A DNA stretch of 64,000 nucleotides, from the NCBI RefSeq assembly GCF_003339845.1, contig NZ_PPTR01000010.1, forward strand, positions 1-64,000. The letters run 5' to 3'. The notes below the pieces were generated by a model. The model worked only from the letters and a program-made list of their open reading frames with translations. It did not search any database and was not told the DNA's origin. Source of the stretch: Gordonibacter sp. 28C. GTDB taxonomy: Bacteria > Actinomycetota > Coriobacteriia > Coriobacteriales > Eggerthellaceae. The translations under genes and the position numbers were made by a program. Positions 35,544 to 44,352 of the stretch are shown here, one piece after another (the first letter of the stretch is position 1; every line of letters starts with the position of its first letter).

Positions 35544-35562
35544 CGCGCCGGAGCGGCGGGGC

Positions 35563-36468
35563 TCACAGCTCGATCTCCGTCTTGAAGGCCACCACGGCCT
35601 GTCCGACGATCTGCACGAGAACGGGATCCCCGCGTTCTGTCTTCACCCTAACCCGCATGCCGCCGGCGCGCCCGACGGCCTCGCCCTGCACGATGGAAAA
35701 CAACAGCTCGCCGCCCGACTCCAGCGCCCGGCACACGCCGTAATGCACCAAGTAGGCCCCCAGCGGCCCGTTGGCGTTGCCCGTAACCGGATCTTCGGGA
35801 ATGCCGATAGCCGGCGCGAACATGCGCCCGTGAACCAACACGTTCTCTCCGGGGTTCAACGTGAAGACGTAGTATCCGTTGCATCCCACCTCGGCGCTTA
35901 TGGCGGAAAGCGCTGCCAGATTCGGCCTGATGCCGTGCAGTTGGCGGTTCGACTTTATCCCCACCATGACCTTGGAGTGCCCCGCCGAAGCGATGGCAAC
36001 CGGACAGTCCTCCCTGATGCCGTCCGCTTCCAAGCCCAAGGCGTTCGCGATCCTCCCTGTGGTGCGCCGGTCGAGCGGCGGGCTCACTTCCGGAGCGCCC
36101 TGCGTCATGACGATGGAAAAGTCGCCGTCTTCGCGCACGATGTCGACGGGCAGCAGGCCCGCCTTCGTCTTCTGAACCACCCGGCCCAAGGTAGCTTCTC
36201 CCCTGATCGCCCGCACATAATGCGCGGCGATGGTGGCGTGGCCGCACAACGGCACCTCGGTCGTCGGCGTGAAGAACCTCACCTCCACATCGTATTCCGG
36301 CGACGAGGACGAGAGCGCGAACGCGGTTTCGGAATTGTTCAACTCGCGCGCGATGCGTTGCATCTGATCCTCCGTCAAGCCGTCGGCGAGGGGCACGACC
36401 CCTGCCGGGTTTCCGAAGAACGGGCTCCGTGTGAACGAATCGACTTGGTATATTTCGTATGTTCCCAT
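35563..36468 (-). CDS. PhzF-family isomerase/epimerase-like protein
   Basis: 301 residues. Family marks are the N-terminal VDSFTRSPFFGNPAGVV, catalytic Glu in ELNNSETAFAL at about residue 47, PLCGHATIAAHY, and DPVTGNANGPLGAYL in the second half. The fold is a duplicated diaminopimelate-epimerase barrel. PhzF enzymes isomerise small metabolites, but most genomic members have unknown substrates. The gene is 25 bases downstream of the LuxR gene's stop on the same strand. Confidence 0.9.
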   Translation of the reverse strand: MGTYEIYQVDSFTRSPFFGNPAGVVPLADGLTEDQMQRIARELNNSETAFALSSSSPEYDVEVRFFTPTTEVPLCGHATIAAHYVRAIRGEATLGRVVQKTKAGLLPVDIVREDGDFSIVMTQGAPEVSPPLDRRTTGRIANALGLEADGIREDCPVAIASAGHSKVMVGIKSNRQLHGIRPNLAALSAISAEVGCNGYYVFTLNPGENVLVHGRMFAPAIGIPEDPVTGNANGPLGAYLVHYGVCRALESGGELLFSIVQGEAVGRAGGMRVRVKTERGDPVLVQIVGQAVVAFKTEIEL

Positions 36469-36493
36469 TGAGGCGGCTCCCGTCGGATCGTTC

Positions 36494-37981
36494 CTACTCC
36501 GTCGCGCGTCGGCCTTCCACCAGGTTGATGATCTCCTGTTGGGAGTGCGCGTCCAGCTTCGCGTAGATGTGCTTCACGTGCGTCTTCACCGTGTTCGGCG
36601 ATATGACCAGCTCCTGGGCGATGAAGGGCGCACTGCGCCCGCGGGCGAGCATCTTCAGTATCTCGGTCTCGCGCCCGGTGAGCCCTCCCTCGCATGCCAA
36701 GGCGTCGCAGTTCCGTTCGATGAACGCGGCCGGACCCTCGCGCCCGTCCTCCGCATCGGGAGCAACCGCCGTCACCGGCGCGGGCGCTCCGTCGCCCGCG
36801 CCGGTGACGGCGTCCTCGAAACTGAAGCGCCGCAAGCCCACAAGGGCATAGGCCACGAGGGCGAACGCGAACCCCACGGCCACCACGTCGGGCACGAGCG
36901 GGTTCACGACGGAAAGCGAGCTCGCGCACACCCCCACCACCAGGCCGCCCAGCACGCCGCCGGCCACGGAGAGGCGCCCTCCCACTGTCAAGGAGAGGGC
37001 CTGCGCGGGCCGACGGGCGCCGCACGAGGCCAGCACGATCCACGTCAGCATGGCGAAGCACTCCGAACCCGCCGCCAAGAGCGTGTTCGACACGTGCACG
37101 AGGGCCACCCGCTCGCCGCCGGACGTCTGGGCCACGAACGGAACCACCAGAAGCCCCGCCAGCACGAGCAGGAGCCCGAAGTGGAACACGACGTCCGTGC
37201 GGCTCCTCGCGAAGCGCGAAGCCGCGATCACGGCCAGCATGGCGGCAGCCACCGCCACGTAGCTCACGCCCGCGCTCTCGCGCGTGCCGAACACGACGAA
37301 GGCCGTGTAGCCGCACACCAGGCCGAGCGCGAACAACACTGCGAACAGCACCGGAGCGCGCGGCCCGAGCGTACGCGCCTCCTCGTCCGGCCGGCCGGCA
37401 GCGGCGGCTCGCCGCTCGGCGAAGAACGAGAGCGCCGCCCGGCCGGGCTTCCACGCGCACGCGAGCGCCGCCAAGAACGTGACGACGTAAAGCGAGAGCA
37501 GCGCGAGGCGGGCCGGGCGAACGGATTCGAGCAACGGCATCGCGACGGAGGCGGCCGCGTAGACGGCGGCGAACGCCGCGAGCACCGGAGCAAGCCCCTT
37601 GGAAGGCTCGAGACGCGCGAGCGCCAAACCCACGAGGACCGCGGCCCACGCCGTGCCCAGGGACGCCAGCAGCCATCCCGCGAGCGAGGCCGGCGTCGAC
37701 TCGGCCGCGTACCCCAAGCCTATCAGGCAGGAGCCCGCCGCGAACGAGCCCAGGCCGATCCACGATGCCGAAGGGCGGTCCAGAACGGCGGGGCTTCTCC
37801 TCGCGAGCGCGAGCAGAAGGGCATACGCCACCGCGGCGGCCAGCATGGCGGCGAAGCCCGCGTACGAGGGGTACGAGCCCGCGGAGGGCCCCACGAACAG
37901 GTTGAGCGCGAGCGAGTTGAACGCGAGCGCGGCCAGCGCGACGCAGCACCGCAGCGGGAAGCCGCCGAACGCCTTCGCCAT
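36494..37981 (-). CDS. membrane-anchored LuxR-family regulator
   Basis: 495 residues from ATG 37981 (GAAAGGGG upstream). About twelve hydrophobic segments make up residues 1-400. A linker (410-430) leads to a C-terminal LuxR HTH (LTGRETEILKMLARGRSAPFIAQELV ... TVKTHVKHIYAKL, shown with a gap). This 'MFS-like membrane domain plus GerE HTH' architecture is abundant in Eggerthellaceae, where members often control an adjacent metabolic operon. The regulator would stay at the membrane and sense a transported or periplasmic ligand. A TATAAT box on the minus strand at 38047-38042 is a candidate -10. Confidence 0.9.
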   Translation of the reverse strand: MAKAFGGFPLRCCVALAALAFNSLALNLFVGPSAGSYPSYAGFAAMLAAAVAYALLLALARRSPAVLDRPSASWIGLGSFAAGSCLIGLGYAAESTPASLAGWLLASLGTAWAAVLVGLALARLEPSKGLAPVLAAFAAVYAAASVAMPLLESVRPARLALLSLYVVTFLAALACAWKPGRAALSFFAERRAAAAGRPDEEARTLGPRAPVLFAVLFALGLVCGYTAFVVFGTRESAGVSYVAVAAAMLAVIAASRFARSRTDVVFHFGLLLVLAGLLVVPFVAQTSGGERVALVHVSNTLLAAGSECFAMLTWIVLASCGARRPAQALSLTVGGRLSVAGGVLGGLVVGVCASSLSVVNPLVPDVVAVGFAFALVAYALVGLRRFSFEDAVTGAGDGAPAPVTAVAPDAEDGREGPAAFIERNCDALACEGGLTGRETEILKMLARGRSAPFIAQELVISPNTVKTHVKHIYAKLDAHSQQEIINLVEGRRATE

Positions 37982-38237
37982 CGCGTCGCCCCTTTCGCTC
38001 CTCGCCGTCACGTTGCGGGCATCCGCAAACGCCCGATCGCCATTATAGGCAAAGCAAACCCGACGCAGCTGGCGCATCCGATAAGTACATCGCGTTTCCG
38101 CCAGGAACGCCCCGCTCGTCTGGACATGCGGGCGGGAAGCCGCAGGCTCCCGGGCGGCAGCGGGAAGCCCAACCGTCGAAGTCTCCGGTTCGGTTCAGCC
38201 CGGATGCGGGAGTGCGGGGCGCAGGAGCGTCGCGCCC

Positions 38238-39572
38238 CTAGGCGTAGCCGTACGGCTTTCGCAGGCCCACCAGGAAGGCCGCCGTCAACACAAGCGCGCA
38301 CGCCTCTGCCACGATGATGGCGCTCCACACGCCGTCGATCCCCCAGGCCAGCGGCAGCAGCATGACCGTGGACGTTTCGAACACCAGCGTGCGCATGAAC
38401 GAGATGAGCGCCGACACCTTGCCGTTGTTGAGCGCGGTGAAGAACGCCGAGCCGTATATGTTGAACCCGCACACCAGAAACGACACCGCGTAGATGCGGA
38501 ACCCGTGCAGCGTCATGGCGGAGAGCTCCGGATCGTAGCCCACGAACACGCCCACGAGCGGCGCGGCGAGCAGCTGGGAGGCTGCGAGCATGGCGGCGCC
38601 CGCGCCGCCCACCAATATCATGCTCTTGCGGAAAAGCCCCTTGAGCTCGTCTTTGTGCTGCGCGCCGAAGTGGAAGCTCACGATAGGGCCCGTTCCCATG
38701 GAGAAGCCGAAGAACACGGCCACGAAGATGAAGTTCACGTACATGATGACACCGTAGGCGGCCACGCCGTCCGCGCCCACCAGCATCATGAGCTGGTAGT
38801 TGTACAGCATGCTCACCACCGACGCCGCCACTTCGGTCATGAGCTCCGAAGAGCCGTTCACGCACGCGGCGCCGAGCGCACGGAAGTCCGCGAGAGGACG
38901 CGTGAAGCGCAGGCGGCTCGTCTTGCTGCGGGCGAAGAACGCGGCCGCCGCCACGGCCGCGAGCGCCTGGCCCGCCGCCGTCGCCACCGCGGCTCCGGCG
39001 ATGCCCCAACCCATCACCGCAATGAACAAGTAGTCCAGCACTATGTTCGTCACGCCCGCCGCCACCGTCACCACAAGGCCCATCTGCGGCTTCTCGGCCG
39101 CGATGAAGAAGCTCAGGAACACGTTCTGCACGATGAACAGCGGCAGCGCCACCACGAGGATGCGGCCGTACAGAAGGCCCTGGTCCATGAGCGAGCCCTG
39201 CGCGCCCAGCACGGCGAGCAGCGGTTCCAGAACGGCCACGCCCGCAACGGCCAGAACCGCGCCCGCCGCCACGGCCGCCAAGGCGATGAAGCTGAACAGA
39301 CGGTTCGCCCGCACGGCGTCGCCCTCGCCCATCGTCTTCGCCACGAGGGCGGCGCCACCCGTGCCCAGCATGAAGCCCACCGACCCCAGGCCCATGGCCA
39401 GCGGGAACACCAGGTTCACGGCCGCGAGCGCCTCCTTGCCCGCGAAGTTCGACACGAACAGGCCGTCCACCACGCTGTAGATGGACGTGAATATCATCAT
39501 GGCTATGGAGGGCAGCGCGAAGCGCACGAGCCGCCCGTAGCCGAAGTGGTCCGAAAGCTTGATGGCCGTCAT
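38238..39572 (-). CDS. MATE-family efflux transporter
   Basis: 444 residues from ATG 39572, in ATGA overlap with the upstream marR-type gene. It has twelve TM segments with the MATE duplication: first half MMIFTSIYSVVDGLFVSNFAGKEALAAVNLVFP (shown in part), second half VSMLYNYQLMMLVGADGVAAYGV. It is expected to export cationic or amphipathic compounds coupled to Na+ or H+. Co-translation with the repressor points to induction by a MarR ligand. Confidence 0.9.
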   Translation of the reverse strand: MTAIKLSDHFGYGRLVRFALPSIAMMIFTSIYSVVDGLFVSNFAGKEALAAVNLVFPLAMGLGSVGFMLGTGGAALVAKTMGEGDAVRANRLFSFIALAAVAAGAVLAVAGVAVLEPLLAVLGAQGSLMDQGLLYGRILVVALPLFIVQNVFLSFFIAAEKPQMGLVVTVAAGVTNIVLDYLFIAVMGWGIAGAAVATAAGQALAAVAAAAFFARSKTSRLRFTRPLADFRALGAACVNGSSELMTEVAASVVSMLYNYQLMMLVGADGVAAYGVIMYVNFIFVAVFFGFSMGTGPIVSFHFGAQHKDELKGLFRKSMILVGGAGAAMLAASQLLAAPLVGVFVGYDPELSAMTLHGFRIYAVSFLVCGFNIYGSAFFTALNNGKVSALISFMRTLVFETSTVMLLPLAWGIDGVWSAIIVAEACALVLTAAFLVGLRKPYGYA

Positions 39573-40030
39573 GCGCGCGCTCCGTCCGGGTACGGCAGGG
39601 CCTCCACCCGCGTGCGCAGGCGGTCCAGGTACGCGCGCGACAGCCGAAGCAGCTCCTCGCATTCCTGCGGCGCCAAATCGGAGAACGCGGCCTCCTCAGC
39701 TGCGACGAGCGGCCGGATGCGCTCCGCCACGAGAGCGCGTCCTTCCGGGGTCAGGTACAGGTGGGTGCCCCGGCCATGCTCGACCCGCAACTCCACGATT
39801 CCCGCGCGCTCCAGCTTGTGAACCGAGGTGTTGACGGTTTGCTTCGACATGCCCGCCGCCGCGCACACGTCTTTCTGCAGGCACCCGTCGCCCAAGGCGT
39901 CGAGGGCGTACAGGATGTCGAGCGCGCTGTCCGACAGGCCCATCCTCGCAGCCGCGTTATGGTACAGCTCGTTGCAGAGCCTGAACAGGTTGTTGTACTC
40001 GCGGTTGGCGCGCGCCGTCCGAGCCTCCAT
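39569..40030 (-). CDS. MarR-family repressor of the MATE operon
   Basis: 153 residues. The winged HTH is CLQKDVCAAAGMSKQTVNTS plus the wing EHGRGTHLYLTPEG. Helices at both ends form the dimer interface. Its own promoter carries a perfect 18-base palindrome in the -35/-10 spacer, the standard autorepression layout. The overlap with the MATE gene makes this a two-gene operon. Confidence 0.9.
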   Translation of the reverse strand: MEARTARANREYNNLFRLCNELYHNAAARMGLSDSALDILYALDALGDGCLQKDVCAAAGMSKQTVNTSVHKLERAGIVELRVEHGRGTHLYLTPEGRALVAERIRPLVAAEEAAFSDLAPQECEELLRLSRAYLDRLRTRVEALPYPDGARA

Positions 40031-40076
40031 GGGCCTGGCCCTCCGTTCCTCTTCAAGTCCGATTTCGTACTCGGGA

Positions 40077-40104
40077 AGTATAAGTCCGATATCGGACTTG
40101 TAAA
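40077..40104 (-). promoter_or_regulatory. marR-MATE promoter with operator in the spacer
   Basis: Minus strand: TTTACA (40104-40099), a 16-base spacer, then TATACT (40082-40077). The perfect palindrome AAGTCCGATATCGGACTT occupies 40082-40099, that is, the whole spacer. An extra half-site AAGTCCGAT lies at 40055-40063, close to the start codon. Confidence 0.85.
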
Positions 40105-40207
40105 GGGAGCTTCACGAAGCATACACGAACTGCAGGCAACGGAGGAAGATGCCCGTTTCGCAAGAACGAGCAACCATCGGAAAGCGCTTCGGCGCCTTCG
40201 CGGCGCC

Positions 40208-41326
40208 TTACGCCTGCCGAGACTCCGCGCGGGCGAAGAACGCGGCCGCGTTGCCGAAGAACACCTTGTCGGCGACGTCGCGGCCGAACTGGCGTGCGAG
40301 CAGCGCGTGCAGGTCGCCTATGCGGTCGCACGGGTCGAGCCAGCTGGGCACGTCGCAGCCGTCGTAGTCGCTGCCGAGCGCGGGCACGTCCTCCCCCGCC
40401 ACCTCCAGCACGTGGTCCACATGGCGCAGCACGTCGTCGGTCGTGGGATCGGCATGCGTCTCGGACAGGAAGTCGCGGCAGAAGTTCAAACCCGCGACGC
40501 CGCCCCGGTCGGCCAGTTCGCGCAGCTGCCAATCGGCCAGGTTGCGCGGATGGCCGCACACGGCGCGCGCGTTGGAGTGGGAGGCGGCGAACGGCCGCGC
40601 GGCCGCGTCGCACACGTCCTTGAAGCCCGCAACGTTGAGATGCGACACGTCCACCACGATGCCGCGCCGCTCCAATTCGCGTACGGACGCGCGGCCGAAC
40701 GCCGTCAGGCCCTCGTCCGTGTCGTTGCCGCTGCCGAGCGCGTTCGGGCCGTTCCACGTGAGCGTGACCATGCGCACGCCCGCCTGGGCCAGCGCGTCGA
40801 GGCGGGCTTCGGCGGTGCCGTCGCCAACCAGGAACGACGCGCCCTCGACGGTGAGCAGGCCCGCCGTCTTACCCGCGGCGTGCGCCGCATCGACGTCCGC
40901 CATACGGCGCACGGGAGCCAAACGGTCCGCGCATCGCCCGAGCTCGCGCTCCCATACCGTCCGCACGCGCTCGAACAGCCCCCAAGCCGCGTCGCCGCGC
41001 ACCTTGTCGGGAACGAACACCGCGAAACACTGGCACCAACCGTACTCCGCCGTGCGGACGAGCGAGATGTGGGCGTCGTTGTCCGCAAGCGCGTCCATGC
41101 GGCCGGCCGGAACGTCCGCGTCGTGCTCCGCGAACCCGCCGGGCACCGACGCGTCCCCGTGGAACGCCAGTCGATCGAGCGTGTCGCAGTGCAGGTCGAA
41201 CACCCGCAAACGCCCCGAGGATCCGCCGTCTGCCGCATCGCCGGCCTCTCGCGCAAGCGCGCCTGCGTCCCACAGGCGGACCGCCTCCTCGGCAGCCGCG
41301 TCCTCCAACGTCACGAACAGGCCCAT
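40208..41326 (-). CDS. membrane-dipeptidase-type (M19) metallopeptidase
   Basis: 372 residues from ATG 41326. Renal-dipeptidase family signatures are VFDLHCDTLDRL (zinc ligands H and D), a bridging Glu in LTVEGASF, VDVSHLN, and ASHSNARAVCGHPRNL. PALGSDYDGCDVP is near the C-terminus. It hydrolyses dipeptides, often with a D-residue at the C-terminus. There is no signal peptide, so it acts in the cytoplasm. Confidence 0.9.
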   Translation of the reverse strand: MGLFVTLEDAAAEEAVRLWDAGALAREAGDAADGGSSGRLRVFDLHCDTLDRLAFHGDASVPGGFAEHDADVPAGRMDALADNDAHISLVRTAEYGWCQCFAVFVPDKVRGDAAWGLFERVRTVWERELGRCADRLAPVRRMADVDAAHAAGKTAGLLTVEGASFLVGDGTAEARLDALAQAGVRMVTLTWNGPNALGSGNDTDEGLTAFGRASVRELERRGIVVDVSHLNVAGFKDVCDAAARPFAASHSNARAVCGHPRNLADWQLRELADRGGVAGLNFCRDFLSETHADPTTDDVLRHVDHVLEVAGEDVPALGSDYDGCDVPSWLDPCDRIGDLHALLARQFGRDVADKVFFGNAAAFFARAESRQA

Positions 41327-41454
41327 AGCAGCATCCTTTCTCGATTCCGGCACCCCCAGTATATCCAAACGCCCGCCGCGGCGGGCGCACATGGTAAACT
41401 CGTCTCATTGGAACAGAGAAAGGGAAGCGGCGGAAAGCGAACCGGGAGAAGGCC

Positions 41455-41970
41455 ATGGCCCAAGCGCTCGTACCAGACATCGTCATCGGCGCGGCGGACG
41501 ACAGGTTCGCCGACCGCTACCAGGACGCCTCCCGCGCCGTCATCGTCGATGCCGGCGGACTGCTCACGATGATCACCACGCCGCAGTACGGCGAGTTCGG
41601 CTTTCCCGGCGGACGCAAGAACCCCGGCGAGGGCGATGTCGAGGCGCTCGTGCGCGAGGTGCTGGAGGAAACCGGCTACCGCGTGGTCGAGAAGTCGATC
41701 AAGAAGCTCTGCACGGTCGAGGTCGTACGGCAGCACGAGAGGTTCGGGGAAGTCAACTTGCACCAGATGAACCGCTTTTTCCTCTGCGAGGCCCGCAAAG
41801 AGGCCGGCCAGCGCTTGGACGACCGCGAGGCGGCCCACGGCATCGACGTGGCGACGGTGTCCCTCGACGAAGCGGCGCGCCGCAACGAGCTCGTGCTCGA
41901 GGAAGGATACCGTTTCTGGGTCGATCGCGACCTGCGCGTGCTGCGCGCGCTGCAAGGGCTCAGACCCTAG
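41455..41970 (+). CDS. NUDIX hydrolase
   Basis: 171 residues from ATG 41455. The Nudix box is complete at about 52-74 (G-x5-E-x7-REVLEETGY pattern: GGRKNPGE ... REVLEETGY). The substrate, probably a nucleoside-diphosphate derivative, cannot be assigned. The gene is divergent from the dipeptidase and overlaps the 3' end of the convergent isochorismatase-like gene by four bases. Confidence 0.85.
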   Translation: MAQALVPDIVIGAADDRFADRYQDASRAVIVDAGGLLTMITTPQYGEFGFPGGRKNPGEGDVEALVREVLEETGYRVVEKSIKKLCTVEVVRQHERFGEVNLHQMNRFFLCEARKEAGQRLDDREAAHGIDVATVSLDEAARRNELVLEEGYRFWVDRDLRVLRALQGLRP

Positions 41971-42521
41971 CCCCTCGCCAAACGCGGCCCGCGCTCCAAT
42001 CCTGCCAGCACCTCGTCGAGGGGAAGCACGCGAGCGTAACGGCCGTTCCAGATGCAATCCTCGAAATACGCCGTCAGATCGCCGCCTTTCGCAAACGCGG
42101 AGTCGAACGTCGTCACGGCGCCCTTCGGCACCATCGCCTCGTAGCCCAGCTCGAAGGCCACCTTCACCGACACGTCGAAGCAGAACTCAGTCTGCATGCC
42201 GCACATGACCAGCGAGCGCGCCCCGATGCGCCGCAGATGGTCGTGCAGCTCCGTCTGGCGAAACGCGCTGTTGAAGCGCTTTTCGAACACGCGCTCGCCC
42301 TCGAGGGGAGCAAGCTCGGCGCAGATCTGCCAGCCGTCCGTCCCCGCCTCCAGCTCGTCGCCGGCCCCGCCGTCGTGGCGCACATACAGAACGGGCACGC
42401 CGGCCGCTCGGGCGGCGCGCACGAGCCTCCCGACGGAAGCGACCGTTTCGACCTCGTTGCAGGGATGCCGACCGACCAGCGCGGTCTGCATGTCGATGAC
42501 GATCAGCGCGTCGAAACCCAT
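41967..42521 (-). CDS. isochorismatase-family cysteine hydrolase
   Basis: 184 residues from ATG 42521. The catalytic triad pattern is visible: Asp in ALIVIDMQTAL, Lys in FEKRFNSAF, and the nucleophile in SLVMCGMQTEFCFD. The cis-peptide region before the catalytic Cys is typical of nicotinamidase/isochorismatase amidohydrolases. The substrate is unknown. The gene stands alone, with a long gene-free stretch upstream. Confidence 0.85.
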   Translation of the reverse strand: MGFDALIVIDMQTALVGRHPCNEVETVASVGRLVRAARAAGVPVLYVRHDGGAGDELEAGTDGWQICAELAPLEGERVFEKRFNSAFRQTELHDHLRRIGARSLVMCGMQTEFCFDVSVKVAFELGYEAMVPKGAVTTFDSAFAKGGDLTAYFEDCIWNGRYARVLPLDEVLAGLERGPRLARG

Positions 42522-43379
42522 GTTCGCACCTTCTCCTTGCGTCCGGGCGGCCGTCGATCCGACGCAAGCGTCAATCCTGGCGGCCGCGAGCTTTCGCGAT
42601 AGCTCAGTATACCCGCAAGCCCTTTCCATCCGCGCGTCGACGGCTGCGAACACAAAGCGTCCAAGCGAACCCGCGAGGCCGACCGATCGAGCGGGAGTCG
42701 GCCCGCACGCCCCTCCCGACCGAGCGCGGGCGATACAACGACTCGCGGTCATGCCGGCCCGGGCGCAAGTTCGGTTGAGGCCACCCCATCGGATCGCCGC
42801 CGGACAATACGAGGAACAAGCCAACGCCGGCAGAGCGCGGACAGACGATCCGCCGTCAATCCAGAATCGACATGCACCGCCGCACGCCGCCTTCCCAATC
42901 GGACGGCTTGCGATCAGGCGAGATAGGGGCCTGGCCGATGGCCGAGGGGGGCTTCCGAGCCGCCGGCGAGGTTTTCGCGGGACGGACCGACCTGGGCTAT
43001 GCCGATTCTGGCTTAACAGCGGACAGGCGGAATTGTGGCACGAATTCCGAGTTGAGGGAATCGATCCAACCGAAGAAAAACCACGACCCGGGGTTATGCC
43101 TTCAAAACCCGGCGAGCAAAGCCTGCAGCAACCGAAATCATTCCCTGAACTCGGTTTTTATGCCAAAAAACAGGGATGCGCCGCCGAACTGGCGCAAACG
43201 CAACACCGCTTTCGACGTCCGCAAGTCAAGCTCCTTAAGATGCGATTAGCCCCAATGCGTTGAAAGGAGCCGAGAACGGCGACCCAAGCCGAGCAAGGGC
43301 CCTTTCACGCGCAAGGAAGCGGGCGGGGCCGGCGACAGTCGGGCCCGCCTTGGCTTGGAGCCCCGCGCGCAGGCTCCTC
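42522..43379. other. 858-base gene-free region
   Basis: No reading frame has both a ribosome site and coding character; the 125-codon plus-strand frame at 42872-43249 is compositionally unconvincing. It contains palindromic element D1 (43033-43170). A block at 42850-43025 is similar to 363-480. Hairpins just after the GNAT stop include GGAGCC / GGCTCC at 43357-43377, a possible minus-strand terminator. Confidence 0.5.
43033..43170. repeat. palindromic element, family D copy 1
   Basis: The terminal inverted repeats of about 27 bases, 43033-43062 and 43138-43170, read TGGCAcgAAttCCGAGTTgA at one end and CTGAACTCGGTTTTTATGCC at the other (lower case marks divergent positions). The same ends occur at 58703-58858 with unrelated interiors, like a MITE. 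Confidence 0.7.
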
Positions 43380-43856
43380 CTATCGCCGCGGCAGCTCGCG
43401 CAGGCTCTCGCCCGCCATGCGGTACACGGTCCAGTCTTCCATAGGCTCGGCGCCCATGGCCAGGTAGAAGTCAATGCTCGGCTGGTTCCAGTCGAGGCAC
43501 GACCATTCCAGCCTGCCGCACCCGCGCTCGTTGGCGATGAGCCCCAGCTCCTTCAGCAGCGCCTTGCCCAGGCCGCGCCCGCGAAACTCCGGCTTCACGA
43601 ACAGATCTTCCAAATAGAGGCCCGCCTTGCCCAAAAACGTCGAGAAGTTGTGGAAGAACAGGGCGAACCCCGCTTCCTTGCCGTCGGCCAGAACGAACAG
43701 CACCTCGGCCTTGCCCTTGTCGAAGATCCACTCCTCCAAAAGCGCCTCGGTCGCCGTGACCTCGTCGGCCATATGCTCGTACTCCGCAAGCCCTTCGATG
43801 AACTCCAAGATGAGCGTCTCGTCGCCGCGCTCCGCGCGCCTGAACGTCGTCTCCAT
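43380..43856 (-). CDS. GNAT-family N-acetyltransferase
   Basis: 158 residues. The acetyl-CoA pyrophosphate loop is VKPEFRGRGLGKALL. YLEDLFV and FYLAMGAEPMEDWTVYRM match the diamine/thialysine acetyltransferase branch of GNATs. The predicted activity is N-acetylation of a small amine. It is 49 bases downstream of the VOC gene stop on the same strand, so it is probably the last gene of the mfd-DMT-VOC series. Confidence 0.85.
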   Translation of the reverse strand: METTFRRAERGDETLILEFIEGLAEYEHMADEVTATEALLEEWIFDKGKAEVLFVLADGKEAGFALFFHNFSTFLGKAGLYLEDLFVKPEFRGRGLGKALLKELGLIANERGCGRLEWSCLDWNQPSIDFYLAMGAEPMEDWTVYRMAGESLRELPRR

Positions 43857-43905
43857 TGCCTATCCGCCTTCCCTCGAACGTCCTTCGCCGTCGGTCGCCG
43901 CGCCC

Positions 43906-44352
43906 CTATTCCCAGCTCTGAAGCTCGACGACGTTTCCTTCGCAATCGGTCGCGTACACGAACACGGCGCGTCGGCCGTCCTCGTACTCCGCGCGCACGA
44001 CCTCTCCCAGCTGCCCGCCGCCTTCGCTCTTCACGAGCGTGAGGGTGGCCTCCACGTCGTCCACCTCGAACGCCAGGTGCCCGAAGCCGCAGCGGTTCGC
44101 CCGCGGGTCGCCTGCCGCCTCCATCTCGTCGTAGGAGAACACCTCGAGCGTGGGATGGTCGGCGTCGTAACCGGGCAGCAGCAGGTGCTCGCCCGCGAGG
44201 TGCGCTCCGGGAATGCCCGTCATGCGGTCGAGCCACTCCCCGCGCAGGTCGCGCTCCTCCCCGATGCTCTTGCAGCCGAGCGCCTTCTTGTAAAAGGCGA
44301 CCAGCCGCTGCGGGTCGCGTGCGATAACGTTCGTGTGCACGTACTTGATCAT
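43906..44352 (-). CDS. VOC-family (glyoxalase-like) protein
   Basis: 148 residues with the vicinal-oxygen-chelate paired beta-alpha-beta-beta-beta modules. Metal ligand candidates are His in KYVHTNVIARD, Glu in PTLEVFSY, His in GFGHLAFEVDD and Glu in GNVVELQSWE, the positions expected of lactoylglutathione-lyase relatives. Its ATG overlaps the DMT gene's stop (ATGA), so the two are translated together. Confidence 0.85.
   Translation of the reverse strand: MIKYVHTNVIARDPQRLVAFYKKALGCKSIGEERDLRGEWLDRMTGIPGAHLAGEHLLLPGYDADHPTLEVFSYDEMEAAGDPRANRCGFGHLAFEVDDVEATLTLVKSEGGGQLGEVVRAEYEDGRRAVFVYATDCEGNVVELQSWE

Noticed and set aside
42872-43249. 125-codon plus-strand frame in the gene-free region
   Set aside because: It crosses palindromic element D1, has no ribosome site, and its codon choice is unlike neighbouring genes.
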